From assembly GCA_965218985.1 (NCBI GenBank), contig CBDCMP010000007.1:1860001-1924000 (forward strand): 64,000 nucleotides of DNA. The letters are read 5' to 3'. The notes below the pieces were generated by a model. The model ran no database searches and had not been told where the DNA came from. It was given only the letters and a program-made list of their open reading frames with translations. This DNA comes from Pseudopedobacter sp965218985 (GTDB taxonomy: Bacteria; Bacteroidota; Bacteroidia; Sphingobacteriales; Sphingobacteriaceae). This document shows positions 41,228 to 51,400 of the stretch, piece after piece (within the stretch, counting starts at the first letter, position 1; every line of letters starts with the position of its first letter). The position numbers and the translations under genes are program-made.

Positions 41228-41402
41228 AGATATTTGTTATACTGAACTTGTTTCAGCATCTTATAAGCAATCTCCGTTTTTCATTCAATTTCCGAAATGA
41301 TCCCGAAAACTTTCGGGTGGGAAAAAAGATGAATTTGAGACAGCTATATAATCCGTTTTTATGAAAGCAGGATCAAATTTTTATCTTTATTGATATATCA
41401 CA

Positions 41403-42365
41403 ATGATCGAAGTAAGACACATCAGTAAATCTTTTGGAGACACCCAGGCTGTGAAAAATCTCAGTTTTAAAGTTAATAGAAGCGAGACGCTGATTTTGTT
41501 GGGAACAAGTGGTTGCGGTAAAACCACCACTTTAAAAATGATTAACCAATTGATTACAACAGACAGTGGCTCTATCTTTATTGATGGAAAAAATATTCAG
41601 GATGTTAAGCCGGAGAAATTACGAATAGGAATGGGGTATGTTTTGCAAAATCATGGCTTATTTCCTCATTACACCATTGCGCAAAACATCTCTATAGTTC
41701 CTCAATTACTAAAATGGGAAATCTCTGATACCAATAAAAGGGTGGATGAATTATTGGATAAACTTCACCTGTCTTCAGCACTCAAAAACAAACACCCTCA
41801 TCAATTGAGTGGAGGTCAGCAACAAAGGGTGGGTTTAGCAAGAGCCTTGGCGGCTAATCCCCCTATTCTTTTAATGGATGAGCCTTTAGGTGCCTTAGAT
41901 CCTATTACAAGAGATAAAATAAGAAAAGAATTTCTGACTTTGGATGAACTTCAGGATAAAACAATAGTGATGGTGACTCACGATATACAGGAAGCTTTTG
42001 AGTTAGGAGATAGAATTTGCCTGATGGATAAAGGCGAATTGCTTCAAATTGGAACACCACAAGAATTGTTGAGAAATCCTGAAAATGAAAAAGTCAATGA
42101 ATTTTTCAGCGGGCAGCAATTGCAGCTTTCTTTTAAAAACATCAGCTTAATAGATATTTGGAAGTATTTACCTCATCATGAAACCCGTGAGAGCCATTTA
42201 AAAATACTGGCGGAAAGTCACAGTGTTTGGTCGGCAATGGAATTATTGGCAGAGAAAAATGAGATCAGCCTTGAATGGAACGGAGAGCGAAAAATGACCA
42301 GCTCTTCCGGATTAATGCTTGCCTTAGAGAATTATAAAAATCAGGCAGATGGAACAGCAAAATAG
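41403..42365 (+). CDS. Osmoprotectant/ergothioneine-type ABC transporter ATP-binding protein
   Basis: A 320-residue cytoplasmic ATPase of the OpuCA/ProV group: Walker A GTSGCGKTT, Q-loop VLQNHGLFPHYT, signature LSGGQQQR, Walker B ILLMDEPLGALDPITR and the switch His in MVTHDIQEAF. Residues 240-320 are a short C-terminal region rather than a full CBS pair. It overlaps the permease-binding-protein gene by 17 bases. Given the nearby egtB and egtD, an EgtV-like role in ergothioneine uptake is an alternative to glycine betaine or choline. Confidence 0.9.
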   Translation: MIEVRHISKSFGDTQAVKNLSFKVNRSETLILLGTSGCGKTTTLKMINQLITTDSGSIFIDGKNIQDVKPEKLRIGMGYVLQNHGLFPHYTIAQNISIVPQLLKWEISDTNKRVDELLDKLHLSSALKNKHPHQLSGGQQQRVGLARALAANPPILLMDEPLGALDPITRDKIRKEFLTLDELQDKTIVMVTHDIQEAFELGDRICLMDKGELLQIGTPQELLRNPENEKVNEFFSGQQLQLSFKNISLIDIWKYLPHHETRESHLKILAESHSVWSAMELLAEKNEISLEWNGERKMTSSSGLMLALENYKNQADGTAK

Positions 42366-43914
42366 TTTTTTACAGTTCATCAGTCAGGAATCTGATAAAC
42401 TATTATCTCAAACCCTGGCACATATCGGATTGACTTTCATTTCGTTGATCATCGCCATTGTGGTGGCTTTACCATTAGGGATTTTCATCAGCAGAAATAA
42501 AAAATTTGCCGGTCCTGTTTTAGGCATTGCCGGGATTTTACAGACCATACCAAGTATCGCCCTATTGGGTGTCATGATTCCAATTTTAGGCATCGGCGTG
42601 AAGCCAGCGATAGTGGCATTGTTTCTTTATGCTCTACTCCCTATCATCAGGAATACCTACACCGGCATCAAAAACATTGAGCCGCAAGTTTTGGAAGCGG
42701 CCAAAGCAATGGGAATGAACAAGGCTCAGGTTTTAAGAAAAGTGGAGATACCTTTGGCTTTTCCTGTGATGATGGCGGGCATCAGAACCGCCACTGTCAT
42801 TAATGTGGGTGTGGCTACATTAGCGGCATATATTGCCGCCGGAGGTTTGGGAGAATTTATTTTTGGCGGCATCGCTTTAAACAACACCAACATGATTTTA
42901 GCCGGAGCGATTCCGGCAGCGCTATTGGCCATCATTTTCGATTTTTTATTATCAAGGATTCAAAGAATCAGCTTTAAGAACACGAGCACATATATTTTAT
43001 TTTTGCCATTTCTTTTTATTTCACTTTCCTCTTTTTACTTTTTGCCTTCCGCATTAGACGGAAAAATGCTGGCAGGCTTCACGCCGGAATTCATGGGCAG
43101 GCAGGATGGAGATGTGGGATTGAAAAAGGTTTATGGGTTAAAAATCAGAACGGTGGTGATCAGCGATGCCGTTATGTATCGGGCAGCCTTTGAAAAGAAG
43201 TTGGATGTGATCAGTGGTTACAGCACTGATGGCAGGCTAAAAGCTTTTGATTTAGTTATTTTGGATGATGATAAACACATCTTCCCGCCCTATTATTGTG
43301 CGCCAATTGTGAACCAAGAGGTTTTAGATCAACAACCAGAACTGGAAGGGATTTTAAATCAGCTTTCGGGACTGATTGACGATAGCACCATGACCAATCT
43401 CAATTATAAAGTGGATGAGCTGCACCAATCTCCGGAAAAAGTGGCTAAAGATTTTTTGCAGACAAAAGGACTTTATAAAAACCCCAGGAATGGTAATGGA
43501 GCAACCATCAGAATTGGTTCCAAAATTTTTGGTGAGCAGTACATCATAGCGCAAATGTACAAAATGCTGATTTTGGGAAACTCCAATTTACAGGTGGAGA
43601 CCAAAACCGGTTTAGGAGGAACTAAAATTTGTTTTGATGCACTCACTAATAAGCAAATTGATTTTTATCCGGAATACACGGGCACAGGTTTATTGGTGAT
43701 TTTGCCACAAAAACCAGAATTATTCTCTGGTATGATGAGTGATAAGGAAAAAGTTTTTGCTTACGTGAAAAAGGAATTTGAATCAAACTATCAAATCAAA
43801 TGGCTGAGACCAATTGGCTTTAATAATACTTATGCTTTGATGATGCGGAGACAGCAGGCTGATGATTTGGGAGTTAAAAGTATCAATGATTTAAAAACAT
43901 ATTTAGATAAATAA
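42349..43914 (+). CDS. ABC importer permease fused to a circularly permuted substrate-binding domain (OpuC/EgtU-like)
   Basis: A 521-residue inner-membrane protein. Residues about 15-205 are a binding-protein-dependent permease with the EAA loop (LEAAKAMGMNKAQVLRKVEIPLA) and a further membrane helix near 215-230. Residues about 240-521 are an OpuAC/OsmX-type binding domain, but in swapped order: the normally second part (GFTPEFMGRQDG, YSTDGRLKAFDLVILDDDKH) comes first, and the normally first part (IRIGSKIFGEQYI, KTGLGGTKICFDAL, YPEYTGTGLL, GFNNTYALMM) comes last, ending at ISDL-like INDLKTYLDK. This is a natural circular permutation. Fusion of permease and binding domain matches EgtU, the ergothioneine importer, and OpuC/ProWX fusions. 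Overlaps the ATPase gene by 17 bases. Confidence 0.85.
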   Translation: MEQQNSFLQFISQESDKLLSQTLAHIGLTFISLIIAIVVALPLGIFISRNKKFAGPVLGIAGILQTIPSIALLGVMIPILGIGVKPAIVALFLYALLPIIRNTYTGIKNIEPQVLEAAKAMGMNKAQVLRKVEIPLAFPVMMAGIRTATVINVGVATLAAYIAAGGLGEFIFGGIALNNTNMILAGAIPAALLAIIFDFLLSRIQRISFKNTSTYILFLPFLFISLSSFYFLPSALDGKMLAGFTPEFMGRQDGDVGLKKVYGLKIRTVVISDAVMYRAAFEKKLDVISGYSTDGRLKAFDLVILDDDKHIFPPYYCAPIVNQEVLDQQPELEGILNQLSGLIDDSTMTNLNYKVDELHQSPEKVAKDFLQTKGLYKNPRNGNGATIRIGSKIFGEQYIIAQMYKMLILGNSNLQVETKTGLGGTKICFDALTNKQIDFYPEYTGTGLLVILPQKPELFSGMMSDKEKVFAYVKKEFESNYQIKWLRPIGFNNTYALMMRRQQADDLGVKSINDLKTYLDK

Positions 43915-44255
43915 TGCGTCATAAAAAGTATAAGCACACAAATCTTTATCAATTAAACTAGTGAATGCCCTATCCGGATGTAGATGTTTTATAAAAATAG
44001 CATACTAATTCAGGGTCATTTTAAGTTTTTCAGAAACCTTCAACAAATCAATTTTCAACAAATTTATCATCAATTGCTAACTGCATGGAATCTTATATTC
44101 TGGCTGCCTTGTGTGGCAATCATCATTATTTCTAAAACATGGCATGAAGGGATGAAAAATGGCAGGATCAAGCTTCAATTAATGCTTCGGCTTTTTCCTT
44201 AAAATTTCTTAAACTTATAAGGCATTATATTTGTTCGAAATTTTAAAAGCCCTTA
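43915..44255. other. Gap between the transporter and egtB
   Basis: 341 bp. A 72-codon frame at 43984-44202 has no recognisable features and I do not accept it. A perfect -7 box for egtB lies at 44226-44233. No terminator is clear. Confidence 0.4.
44226..44233 (+). promoter_or_regulatory. -7 promoter box of egtB
   Basis: TATATTTG, an exact TAnnTTTG match 22 bases before the egtB ATG. It implies that egtB-egtD are transcribed separately from the importer. Confidence 0.45.
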
Positions 44256-45407
44256 ATGAACTCACTTCAAACGAGATATAAAAAAGTTAGAAAACATTCG
44301 GAGAATCTTTGTGAACCGTTACAAACTGAAGATTATGTGGTTCAGCCCGTGGTGGATGTGAGCCCTCCAAAATGGCACCTTGGTCATACCACCTGGTTTT
44401 TCGAAACCTTCATTTTAAAACCCCATTTTACCGCCTATCAGGAATTTGATCCTAACTATAACTATGTTTTCAACAGTTATTACGAAACTGTTGGCGCAAG
44501 AGTCATCCGAACAGACCGTGGGAATCTAAGCCGGCCAACAGTGGCTGATGTTTATCAGTACAGGGCTTATGTGGATGAAGCAATGGATAATTTTTTATGT
44601 AATGAACCGCCAAAAGAGGTCTCTGAATTGTTGGTTCTGGGCTTGAATCATGAGCAGCAGCATCAGGAATTATTGTGTTATGATATGAAGTACATTTTAG
44701 GACATAATCCATTGTTTCCTACTTATGCTGATGATCATATTGAAAAGAACTTGAAATCTGATGAAGAGGGTTGGCTTAAAATTAAAGCAGGTTTATATGA
44801 GATTGGATATGATGGGAATGATTTCTGTTTTGACAATGAATTGGGGAGACATCAGGTTTATGTGAATGATTTTGAAATCGCCCTCGCTTTAGTCACAAAT
44901 CGTGAATATCTGGAATTCATGAAAGATAAAGCCTACACGGATTTCAGGCATTGGCATGCAGAAGCCTGGGATTGGGTAAAGACTAATCAAATCAATGCGC
45001 CATTGTACTGGCATGAAGTGGATGGCGAATGGTTGCGCTATGATTTATCTGGCTTAAAGCCAATCAAAATGGATGAACCGGTTACACATATCAGTTTTTA
45101 TGAGGCTTCGGCTTATGCTTCTTGGAAAGGGCTGCGCTTACCCACTGAATTTGAATGGGAGATCGCAGCTCCTGGATTTAATTGGGGACAGTTATGGGAA
45201 TGGACAGAAAGTGCTTATCTTCCCTATCCCGGTTTCTCTAAAGCTCCCGGAGCAATAGGAGAGTACAATGGAAAGTTCATGGTGAATCAAAAAGTACTCA
45301 GGGGTTCGTCTATCGCCACTTCTCCTGAGCACGAAAGGCTTACGTATCGCAATTTTTTTCACCCATATTTGCGTTGGCATTATAATGGCATCAGGCTCGC
45401 AAAATAA
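44256..45407 (+). CDS. egtB: Ergothioneine biosynthesis sulfoxide synthase
   Basis: A 383-residue non-heme iron enzyme that joins a thiol substrate (gamma-glutamylcysteine or cysteine) to hercynine with oxygen. The N-terminal DinB_2 domain has the iron ligands His44 (WHLGHTTWFFE) and the pair in LNHEQQHQELL. The C-terminal FGE-sulfatase domain has FEIALALVTNREYLEFM, HISFYEASAYASWKGLRLPT then EFEWE, and the final RGSSIATSPEHERLTYRNFF then HPYLRWHYNGIRLA. Slightly short for EgtB, but all core blocks are present. egtD follows seven bases later. The thiol donor cannot be told from sequence. Confidence 0.92.
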   Translation: MNSLQTRYKKVRKHSENLCEPLQTEDYVVQPVVDVSPPKWHLGHTTWFFETFILKPHFTAYQEFDPNYNYVFNSYYETVGARVIRTDRGNLSRPTVADVYQYRAYVDEAMDNFLCNEPPKEVSELLVLGLNHEQQHQELLCYDMKYILGHNPLFPTYADDHIEKNLKSDEEGWLKIKAGLYEIGYDGNDFCFDNELGRHQVYVNDFEIALALVTNREYLEFMKDKAYTDFRHWHAEAWDWVKTNQINAPLYWHEVDGEWLRYDLSGLKPIKMDEPVTHISFYEASAYASWKGLRLPTEFEWEIAAPGFNWGQLWEWTESAYLPYPGFSKAPGAIGEYNGKFMVNQKVLRGSSIATSPEHERLTYRNFFHPYLRWHYNGIRLAK

Positions 45408-45414
45408 TCAATCT

Positions 45415-46356
45415 ATGAATAAATTTTTACAAGAGGTATTGCATGGCCTAAATGCAACACCGAAACATTTGCAGTCGAAATATTTTTATGACGAGGCAGG
45501 GGACAAGCTGTTTCAGAAAATAATGGGTTGCGAGGAGTATTATCCCACAAATTGTGAGATGGAGATTTTTGAAGAGCAGACTGCCGAATTAGCTAAAGTC
45601 CTGAAGAATGGCTTTAATTCTTTCGATTTGGTGGAATTGGGTGCCGGCGACGCTACTAAATCTTTTCATTTGCTGAGACAATTAGTGGAAGAGGGTGCAG
45701 ATTTCAATTATTTCCCTATAGATATCTCCACTCATGTGATAGAGGATTTGGAGGAGAACCTGCCTAATCAGATAAAAGGCTTGAAAGTCCGTGGATTCAA
45801 TGGGGAATATTTTGACATGCTGGAGAAGACCTGCCAGGTTTCTAAGCGTAGAAAAGTTGTCTTATTTCTGGGATCTAATATTGGCAATATGCCTGTAAAT
45901 GAAGCCGAAGAGTTTTGCAGAAGTTTAAGATCACACTTGAGTGAGACTGATTTGGTGTTGATGGGTATTGATTTAAAGAAAAACCCCCGCGTGATAAGGG
46001 CTGCCTATAATGATGTTGATGGCTATACCAAGGAATTCAATCTTAATTTATTGAGGAGGATGAATAAAGAATTGGAAGCAGATTTTGAAATCGAAGCTTT
46101 TGAGCATTTTCCGATGTATGATCCGCAAACAGGATCCTGCAAAAGTTACCTCATCAGTCTGAAAGATCAAACCGTGAGAATTGGCGAAGCTGATTTCATT
46201 CATTTCGAAGAAAACGAGCCTATTTTCATGGAGATATCCCAAAAATATAGCCTGAAGGAAAGTGACGAACTGGCTCTCTCAACTGGTTTTAAACCGGTAA
46301 AGCATTTTATGGACCATAAAAATTGGTTTTTGGATGCTGTTTGGGAATGTAAATGA
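45415..46356 (+). CDS. egtD: L-histidine N-alpha-methyltransferase
   Basis: A 313-residue SAM enzyme that trimethylates histidine to hercynine, the first step of ergothioneine synthesis. It opens TPKHLQSKYFYDEAGDKLFQKI and has motif I FDLVELGAGDATKSFHLL, FLGSNIGNM, and the EgtD-specific AAYNDVDGYTKEFNLNLLRR then MNKEL substrate block. The frame opens at 45385, but ATG 45415 (MNKFLQEVLHG) is the family start and lies seven bases after the egtB stop. Together with egtB it gives a minimal two-gene pathway; the C-S lyase step (EgtE) is not in the window. Confidence 0.95.
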   Translation: MNKFLQEVLHGLNATPKHLQSKYFYDEAGDKLFQKIMGCEEYYPTNCEMEIFEEQTAELAKVLKNGFNSFDLVELGAGDATKSFHLLRQLVEEGADFNYFPIDISTHVIEDLEENLPNQIKGLKVRGFNGEYFDMLEKTCQVSKRRKVVLFLGSNIGNMPVNEAEEFCRSLRSHLSETDLVLMGIDLKKNPRVIRAAYNDVDGYTKEFNLNLLRRMNKELEADFEIEAFEHFPMYDPQTGSCKSYLISLKDQTVRIGEADFIHFEENEPIFMEISQKYSLKESDELALSTGFKPVKHFMDHKNWFLDAVWECK

Positions 46357-46412
46357 CTTTCAAAATACGAATTAATTGATCTATTCTTAATGATCTGCTA
46401 ATACTTCAATTT

Positions 46413-46420
46413 TACTTTTG
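46413..46420 (+). promoter_or_regulatory. -7 box upstream of the metallophosphoesterase
   Basis: TACTTTTG, an exact TAnnTTTG match about 105 bases before the gene, leaving a leader that contains a terminator-like hairpin. Confidence 0.4.
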
Positions 46421-46476
46421 TATGGTATTCTTGTTCGCAAGATATTCATACAATAATTGTTTAGGTTTAGTTAATT

Positions 46477-46508
46477 GATGAGCTGTCGCGATGATGGCTC
46501 ATCTTTTT
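46477..46508 (+). terminator. Terminator-like hairpin between egtD and the metallophosphoesterase
   Basis: GATGAGC and GCTCATC (7 bp, 13-base loop) are followed by TTTTT. It could end the egtBD transcript or attenuate the downstream gene, because a promoter box lies upstream of it. Confidence 0.55.
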
Positions 46509-46524
46509 ATTTAGAATTTTATAA

Positions 46525-47364
46525 ATGTCTAATAGAAGAGATTTTCTTAAAGCAGGAATTGCAGGTGCGGCAATCAGCATGCTGCCTTCGTTAAACAGCT
46601 TTGCTTCCGTAACTCCTGTCATTAGAGAAAGAAGAAAATTGAAACTACGTTTTGCTTTAGCATCAGACGGGCATTATGCGCAACCTGGTGTGGATAGTGA
46701 TCAGCAATTCGAAAATTTGGTTAAATGGCTGAACTTGGAACACGCGACCCATCATTTGGATTTCTGTATCATCAATGGCGACCTCGTTCATGATCGTCCG
46801 GACCTATTAGAGACCGTGAACCAAAAGTTTTTTAAGCGATTTAATTTCCCTTATTATGCGTTGCCCGGAAATCATGATCGTGCCGATACCGTTTTATGGA
46901 ATAGCATTTTTGGCTACAATGATAATTATGTTTTCGAGCAAAATGAAATTGGCTTTATCCTGGCAAACACCTCTAATACAAAAGGAGAATATTTATGTCC
47001 GGATAATAACTTTTTGAAAAAGCAATTGGAATTATACAGGCGTAAAGAGACAGTTTTCGTGATCCTGCATATTCCGCCACATCAATGGTTGCCTGAGGAA
47101 AATTTTTATGCCGATTGTCCGGATACCATTAAACTTTTACATCAATATCCAAACGTAAAGGCTACTTTTCATGGCCATGATCACCAGATGGATGGGGTAC
47201 GGTATACGAATAAACTGCCTCATTTTTTCGATGCACATTTCGGCGGAAACTGGGGAACCAGTTATATGGGATATCGCGTGGTGGAGATTGACGAAGATGA
47301 AAAAATCTACACCTATCAGGTAAATGCAAGTATGAACCCGATATTGAATGTAAACAATCTTTAA
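46525..47364 (+). CDS. Tat-exported calcineurin-like metallophosphoesterase
   Basis: A 279-residue protein with a twin-arginine signal (SNRRDFLKAGIAGAAISML) and a metallophosphoesterase domain: the metal motif ASDGHYAQP (Asp, His), IINGDLVHD, the catalytic ALPGNHDR, VILHIPPHQW and FHGHDHQMDG. All five metal-ligand blocks are present, so it is probably active in the periplasm after folding with metal in the cytoplasm. The phosphoester substrate is unknown. It ends at a bidirectional terminator shared with the convergent OmpA gene. Confidence 0.9.
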   Translation: MSNRRDFLKAGIAGAAISMLPSLNSFASVTPVIRERRKLKLRFALASDGHYAQPGVDSDQQFENLVKWLNLEHATHHLDFCIINGDLVHDRPDLLETVNQKFFKRFNFPYYALPGNHDRADTVLWNSIFGYNDNYVFEQNEIGFILANTSNTKGEYLCPDNNFLKKQLELYRRKETVFVILHIPPHQWLPEENFYADCPDTIKLLHQYPNVKATFHGHDHQMDGVRYTNKLPHFFDAHFGGNWGTSYMGYRVVEIDEDEKIYTYQVNASMNPILNVNNL

Positions 47365-47369
47365 ATAAA

Positions 47370-47394
47370 AAAGCCAGACAATTTATCTGGCTTT
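47370..47394. terminator. Bidirectional intrinsic terminator
   Basis: AAAGCCAGA and TCTGGCTTT form a 9-bp stem with a seven-base loop and A/T tracts on both sides, between two convergent genes. Confidence 0.8.
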
Positions 47395-47421
47395 AGTGCT
47401 AATTGAATTAAGATACAGCGT

Positions 47422-48288
47422 TTATTTACCCTGTGGAGTCTCCAATAGTTTAAAGAACTGATCTAATTCAGGAAGGATTACAATTCTCGTTCTTCTGTTG
47501 GCGGCTTTACCTTCTGCAGTGTCGTTAGAAGTCACGGGTACATATTCGCTGCGCCCAGCGGCAGTCATTTTTGCTGGCTCTATACCATATTGGTCTTGCA
47601 AAATTCTAACCACTGATGTGGCTCTTTTCACGCTTAAATCCCAGTTATCCAATAGAACTCCATTTGATTTATAAGGAACATTATCCGTATGGCCCTCCAC
47701 CATGAATTCGATATCAGGTTGGTTTTTTAGCACCTTGGCCACTTTTCCCAAGACACTTTTCGCGGCATCATTAACAATATAACTTCCGCTCTTGAAAAGG
47801 AGTTTATCTGATATATCAATATATACCACCCCCTTATCCACTTTGATGTTAATATCCTCATCATTGAGATTGCCAATGGCTCCTTTTAAATTCATCACTA
47901 GAGCCATATTCAGTGAGTCCTTTCTCGCTATGGCCGATTGAAGATCCCGGATGTAACTATCCTTGGCACCAATATTCTCTAATGATTTATTAATGCTTTC
48001 TGCCTGTTTGCCAGAGATCACAGACAGGTCCTTCAGTTGATTTACCATCTGGTTGTTATTAGACTTTACATTGGAGAGCTGTTCATTTAAATTTTTGATT
48101 TGTATCTCGTAATCGGCGCTGCTGCTTTTTCTTGCATTTTCACATGCCATCAATTGATTTTGCAAATCACGATATAAGCTGTCCAGCCTCCTATTCTCAG
48201 CCTGTGCTTCTCTTAATTTCCTTGGAGCCGAACAGGATGCCACGATAAGTGCCAACCCGGCTAATATTCCTAAAGATTTAATTTTCAT
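47422..48288 (-). CDS. OmpA-family lipoprotein
   Basis: A 288-residue outer-membrane lipoprotein. ATG 48288 begins a lipoprotein signal (lipobox VASC near residue 18); the longer frame to 48342 adds only an unrelated extension. A coiled-coil spacer (about 20-125, Gln/Asn/Leu-rich) precedes an OmpA C-terminal peptidoglycan-binding domain with ISDKLLFKSGSYIVNDAAKS, FMVEGHTDNVPY, NWDLSVKRATSVVRIL, GRSEYVPVTSN and ANRRTRIVI. It probably tethers the outer membrane to peptidoglycan. Single gene. Confidence 0.92.
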   Translation of the reverse strand: MKIKSLGILAGLALIVASCSAPRKLREAQAENRRLDSLYRDLQNQLMACENARKSSSADYEIQIKNLNEQLSNVKSNNNQMVNQLKDLSVISGKQAESINKSLENIGAKDSYIRDLQSAIARKDSLNMALVMNLKGAIGNLNDEDINIKVDKGVVYIDISDKLLFKSGSYIVNDAAKSVLGKVAKVLKNQPDIEFMVEGHTDNVPYKSNGVLLDNWDLSVKRATSVVRILQDQYGIEPAKMTAAGRSEYVPVTSNDTAEGKAANRRTRIVILPELDQFFKLLETPQGK

Positions 48289-48498
48289 GATCTTATTGTT
48301 TAATTTAAAGTAATATTGAACTTTTAAGCAAATATTGTGCAAATTCCGTTTGGAAAAATAATTTAGGAAAGGTTTTTTAAAAATTGACCTGTTTTTAAGA
48401 CTGCGTCATTTTTAAGCTTGGAAATTGTTGGCTTATATCAAAGACAAATTCTTTCTTGGGTCACAATATCAATCTTTTAAGTAAGTTTATGTTTAAAT

Positions 48499-51400
48499 AT
48501 GAATAGCAGCTACCTTCAACTCCTTCATAAGATCGATGAATTTATTCGCAAATACTATTTGAATAAAGTGGTGAGGGGAGCGATATGGCTAGCCGGGATT
48601 TTCCTGCTTAGCTATTTATTCATCATTGTTTCTGAATATTTCAGCTATTTCAGCATCACCACCAGAACTGTTCTTTTTTATGCGTTTTTGGCTTTGCAAA
48701 TTATTCTTGCCTGGTTTCTTGTGTTGAGGTTTCTGTTTAGTTATATGCGCTTAGGAAAGATCATTGATCATGAACAGGCTTCAGAAATCATTGGTGCTCA
48801 TTTTCCTGAGGTGAAAGATAAACTATTGAACACCTTACAACTCAAAAAACTATCGGCTGATAATCCATCCCAGAGAATTTTAATTGAAGCGAGTATTGAC
48901 CAGAGAATAAATAGTTTAAAGCCAATCCCTTTTGTTTCTGCCATTAAAATCAGCGAAAACAGAAAATATTTGAGATATGCGCTGTTGCCATTAACTACAG
49001 TTATCATCATTGCTTTTGCCGCACCATCTATATTAAAGGATGGAACCACAAGATTTATCCATCACAACACTTTTTATAAGAAGAAAGCTCCCTTTGATTT
49101 TAAGATTTTAAACAGGCATTTAGAGGCCGTGCAAGGTGATGATTTTGACCTGCAAGTCAAGCTCATAGGTGATGAGATTCCTCAGGATATTTATATGGAA
49201 GACGGAGTGAACACTTTTAAATTAGAGAAAAAGGATATCCTCAATTTCAGTTATCAATTTAAAAATTTGCAGCAAAGCAAGAAGTTTAGATTGGTGGGAG
49301 GAGAATTTTCTAGCGATGATTTTCTTTTATCAGTAGAAAGAAAGCCATCATTATTAAACTTTCAGGTTGAACTGCTTTATCCTTCTTATCTTAAAAAGGA
49401 AGCAGAATCGATAAATAACCCTGGTGATTTAAACATTCCAGCGGGCACTGTTCTTAAATGGAGATTCCATACAGCATATGTATCAACCATTCACTTTAAG
49501 ATCGGCCAGAAAGAGATGGATCTTAAACCTGATAAAGGACAATCATTCCTTCATCAGGAGCGTGTTTTAAAAAACACGAAATATTCATTGATTTTAAGAA
49601 ATCAGGAGTTGTCAGCTAAAGACTCTATAAATTATCAGCTAAATGTGACGCCGGATGAATATCCTAAAATTGAAGTTTCTGAACGGCCGGATTCTGTAAA
49701 TAACAAGGTCATCTATTTTATTGGAAAGGCTAGTGATGATTATGGATTGAGAGAATTAAGTTTCCATTATCAGCTACTCAAGTCTGATGATGGAAACCGA
49801 AGGGGAAAAAATTTCTCTGTTCCGGTAAAATTAGATCAGGCTGGCGCACAAAGCAATTTCTTTTACCTGTGGCAGTTAAAAGAACTAGGTGTGCAACCTG
49901 GAGATGAGATTGCTTATTATTTTGATGTCGCTGATAATGATGGTGTATTTGGCCCGAAACATACTAAATCTGTGACGGGTGTTTATAAATCATCCTCTAA
50001 AGAGGAAATCATAAAAACTTTGGATGAGCATGCTCAGGCCATAAAGCAAAAAATGCAATCTGCCATGCGACAGGCCGAAAATATTCAACAGGATGCGAAG
50101 AAGCTCAATCAGGATCTTTTAGCGCAGAAATCATTGGGCTATGAACAAAAGAAACAAATGGAGCAACTGTTGAATAAACAAAAAAAGTTGGAGGAATTGA
50201 TTAAAGATGTGCAGAAAGACAGTGAAAAGAACCTTTTTGAACGTAAGGATTTGCAACCCGAACAAAAGCAACTGTTAGAGAAGCAAAAGCAGATTCAGGA
50301 TTTGTTTAATAATGTTCTTGACCAGAAAACGCGGGAGCTACTGGAGAATTTGCAGAAGCTGATGGATCAGAATCAAAAGGAGTTGACTCAAGATCAGCTT
50401 CAGAACATGCAGGTTAGTGACAAGTCCCTCCAGAAGGAGCTTGATCGTATATTGGAACTCTATAAAAAGTTGGAGGTAGAGCAAAAATTAAATGATGCGA
50501 TTGAGAAATTAGATGAATTGGCTAAAAAGCAGGATGATTTAAGTAAGGTTACAGATGATAGGCTAAATAACGAAGCCAAGATGCAACAGCAAAATTTGGA
50601 GAAAGAATTTTCAGATCTCAGAAAGGATTTAAAAGAAGTTGACGAGAAGAATCAACTCTTGGACCAACCAGAAGATTTCAGTAATCCAGAGCAGGATCAG
50701 GAGAAGATTCAACAACAAATGGACAATGCTGAGCAAAGTCTTCAAAACAAGAGTCCCAAGAAGGCTTCCGAAGCTCAAAAATCTGCTGCTCAAAATATGA
50801 AGCAACTTTCCAAAAAGTTGCAGAGCATGCAGCAGAACAGTCAGGAGCAGGAGAATCAGGTTAATCAACAAGAGTTAAGGCAGATTTTGCAAAATCTTTT
50901 GAAATCATCATTTGATGAAGAGCAAGTGATGTTGGATTTGAAGAATACAGATCAAAATGATCCGAAGTTCGTGAAGTTAGGGCAACAGCAGAGGGATATT
51001 AAAGACAATCTTAAAATGGTGGAAGACAGTCTGTACAGCTTAAGCAAGAAGGTTCCACAAATCGAATCCACAGTTAACAAAGAAATTCAGAACATCAACC
51101 AGCAAATAGCTACAGCGCTTGACCAACTGAGTGAAAGAAATGTTGGCGAAGCCAACCGGAATCAGCAGTTTGCTTTGACATCGATCAATAATTTAGCTTT
51201 GATGTTAAGCGAGGCTTTGCAGCAGTTGCAAAATGCGATGAAGAATTCGCAGTCTGGTGGTAAAGGAAAACCACAACCCGGTCTGGCTCAACTGTCTGAA
51301 ATGCAAAAACAATTGAATAAGAATATGCAAAAGGCAAAAGAGCAAATGGAGCAACAAGGTTTAAAAACGGGTCAAAACGAGTCCAGACAGATGAGTGAAG

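Noticed and set aside
41292..41312. CCCGAAA/TTTCGGG hairpin after the disulfide reductase
   Set aside because: Two-base loop and no T tract; too weak to call a terminator.
43984..44202. 72-codon frame between the transporter and egtB
   Set aside because: No promoter or family likeness, low-complexity Ile/Phe/Leu composition; likely chance.
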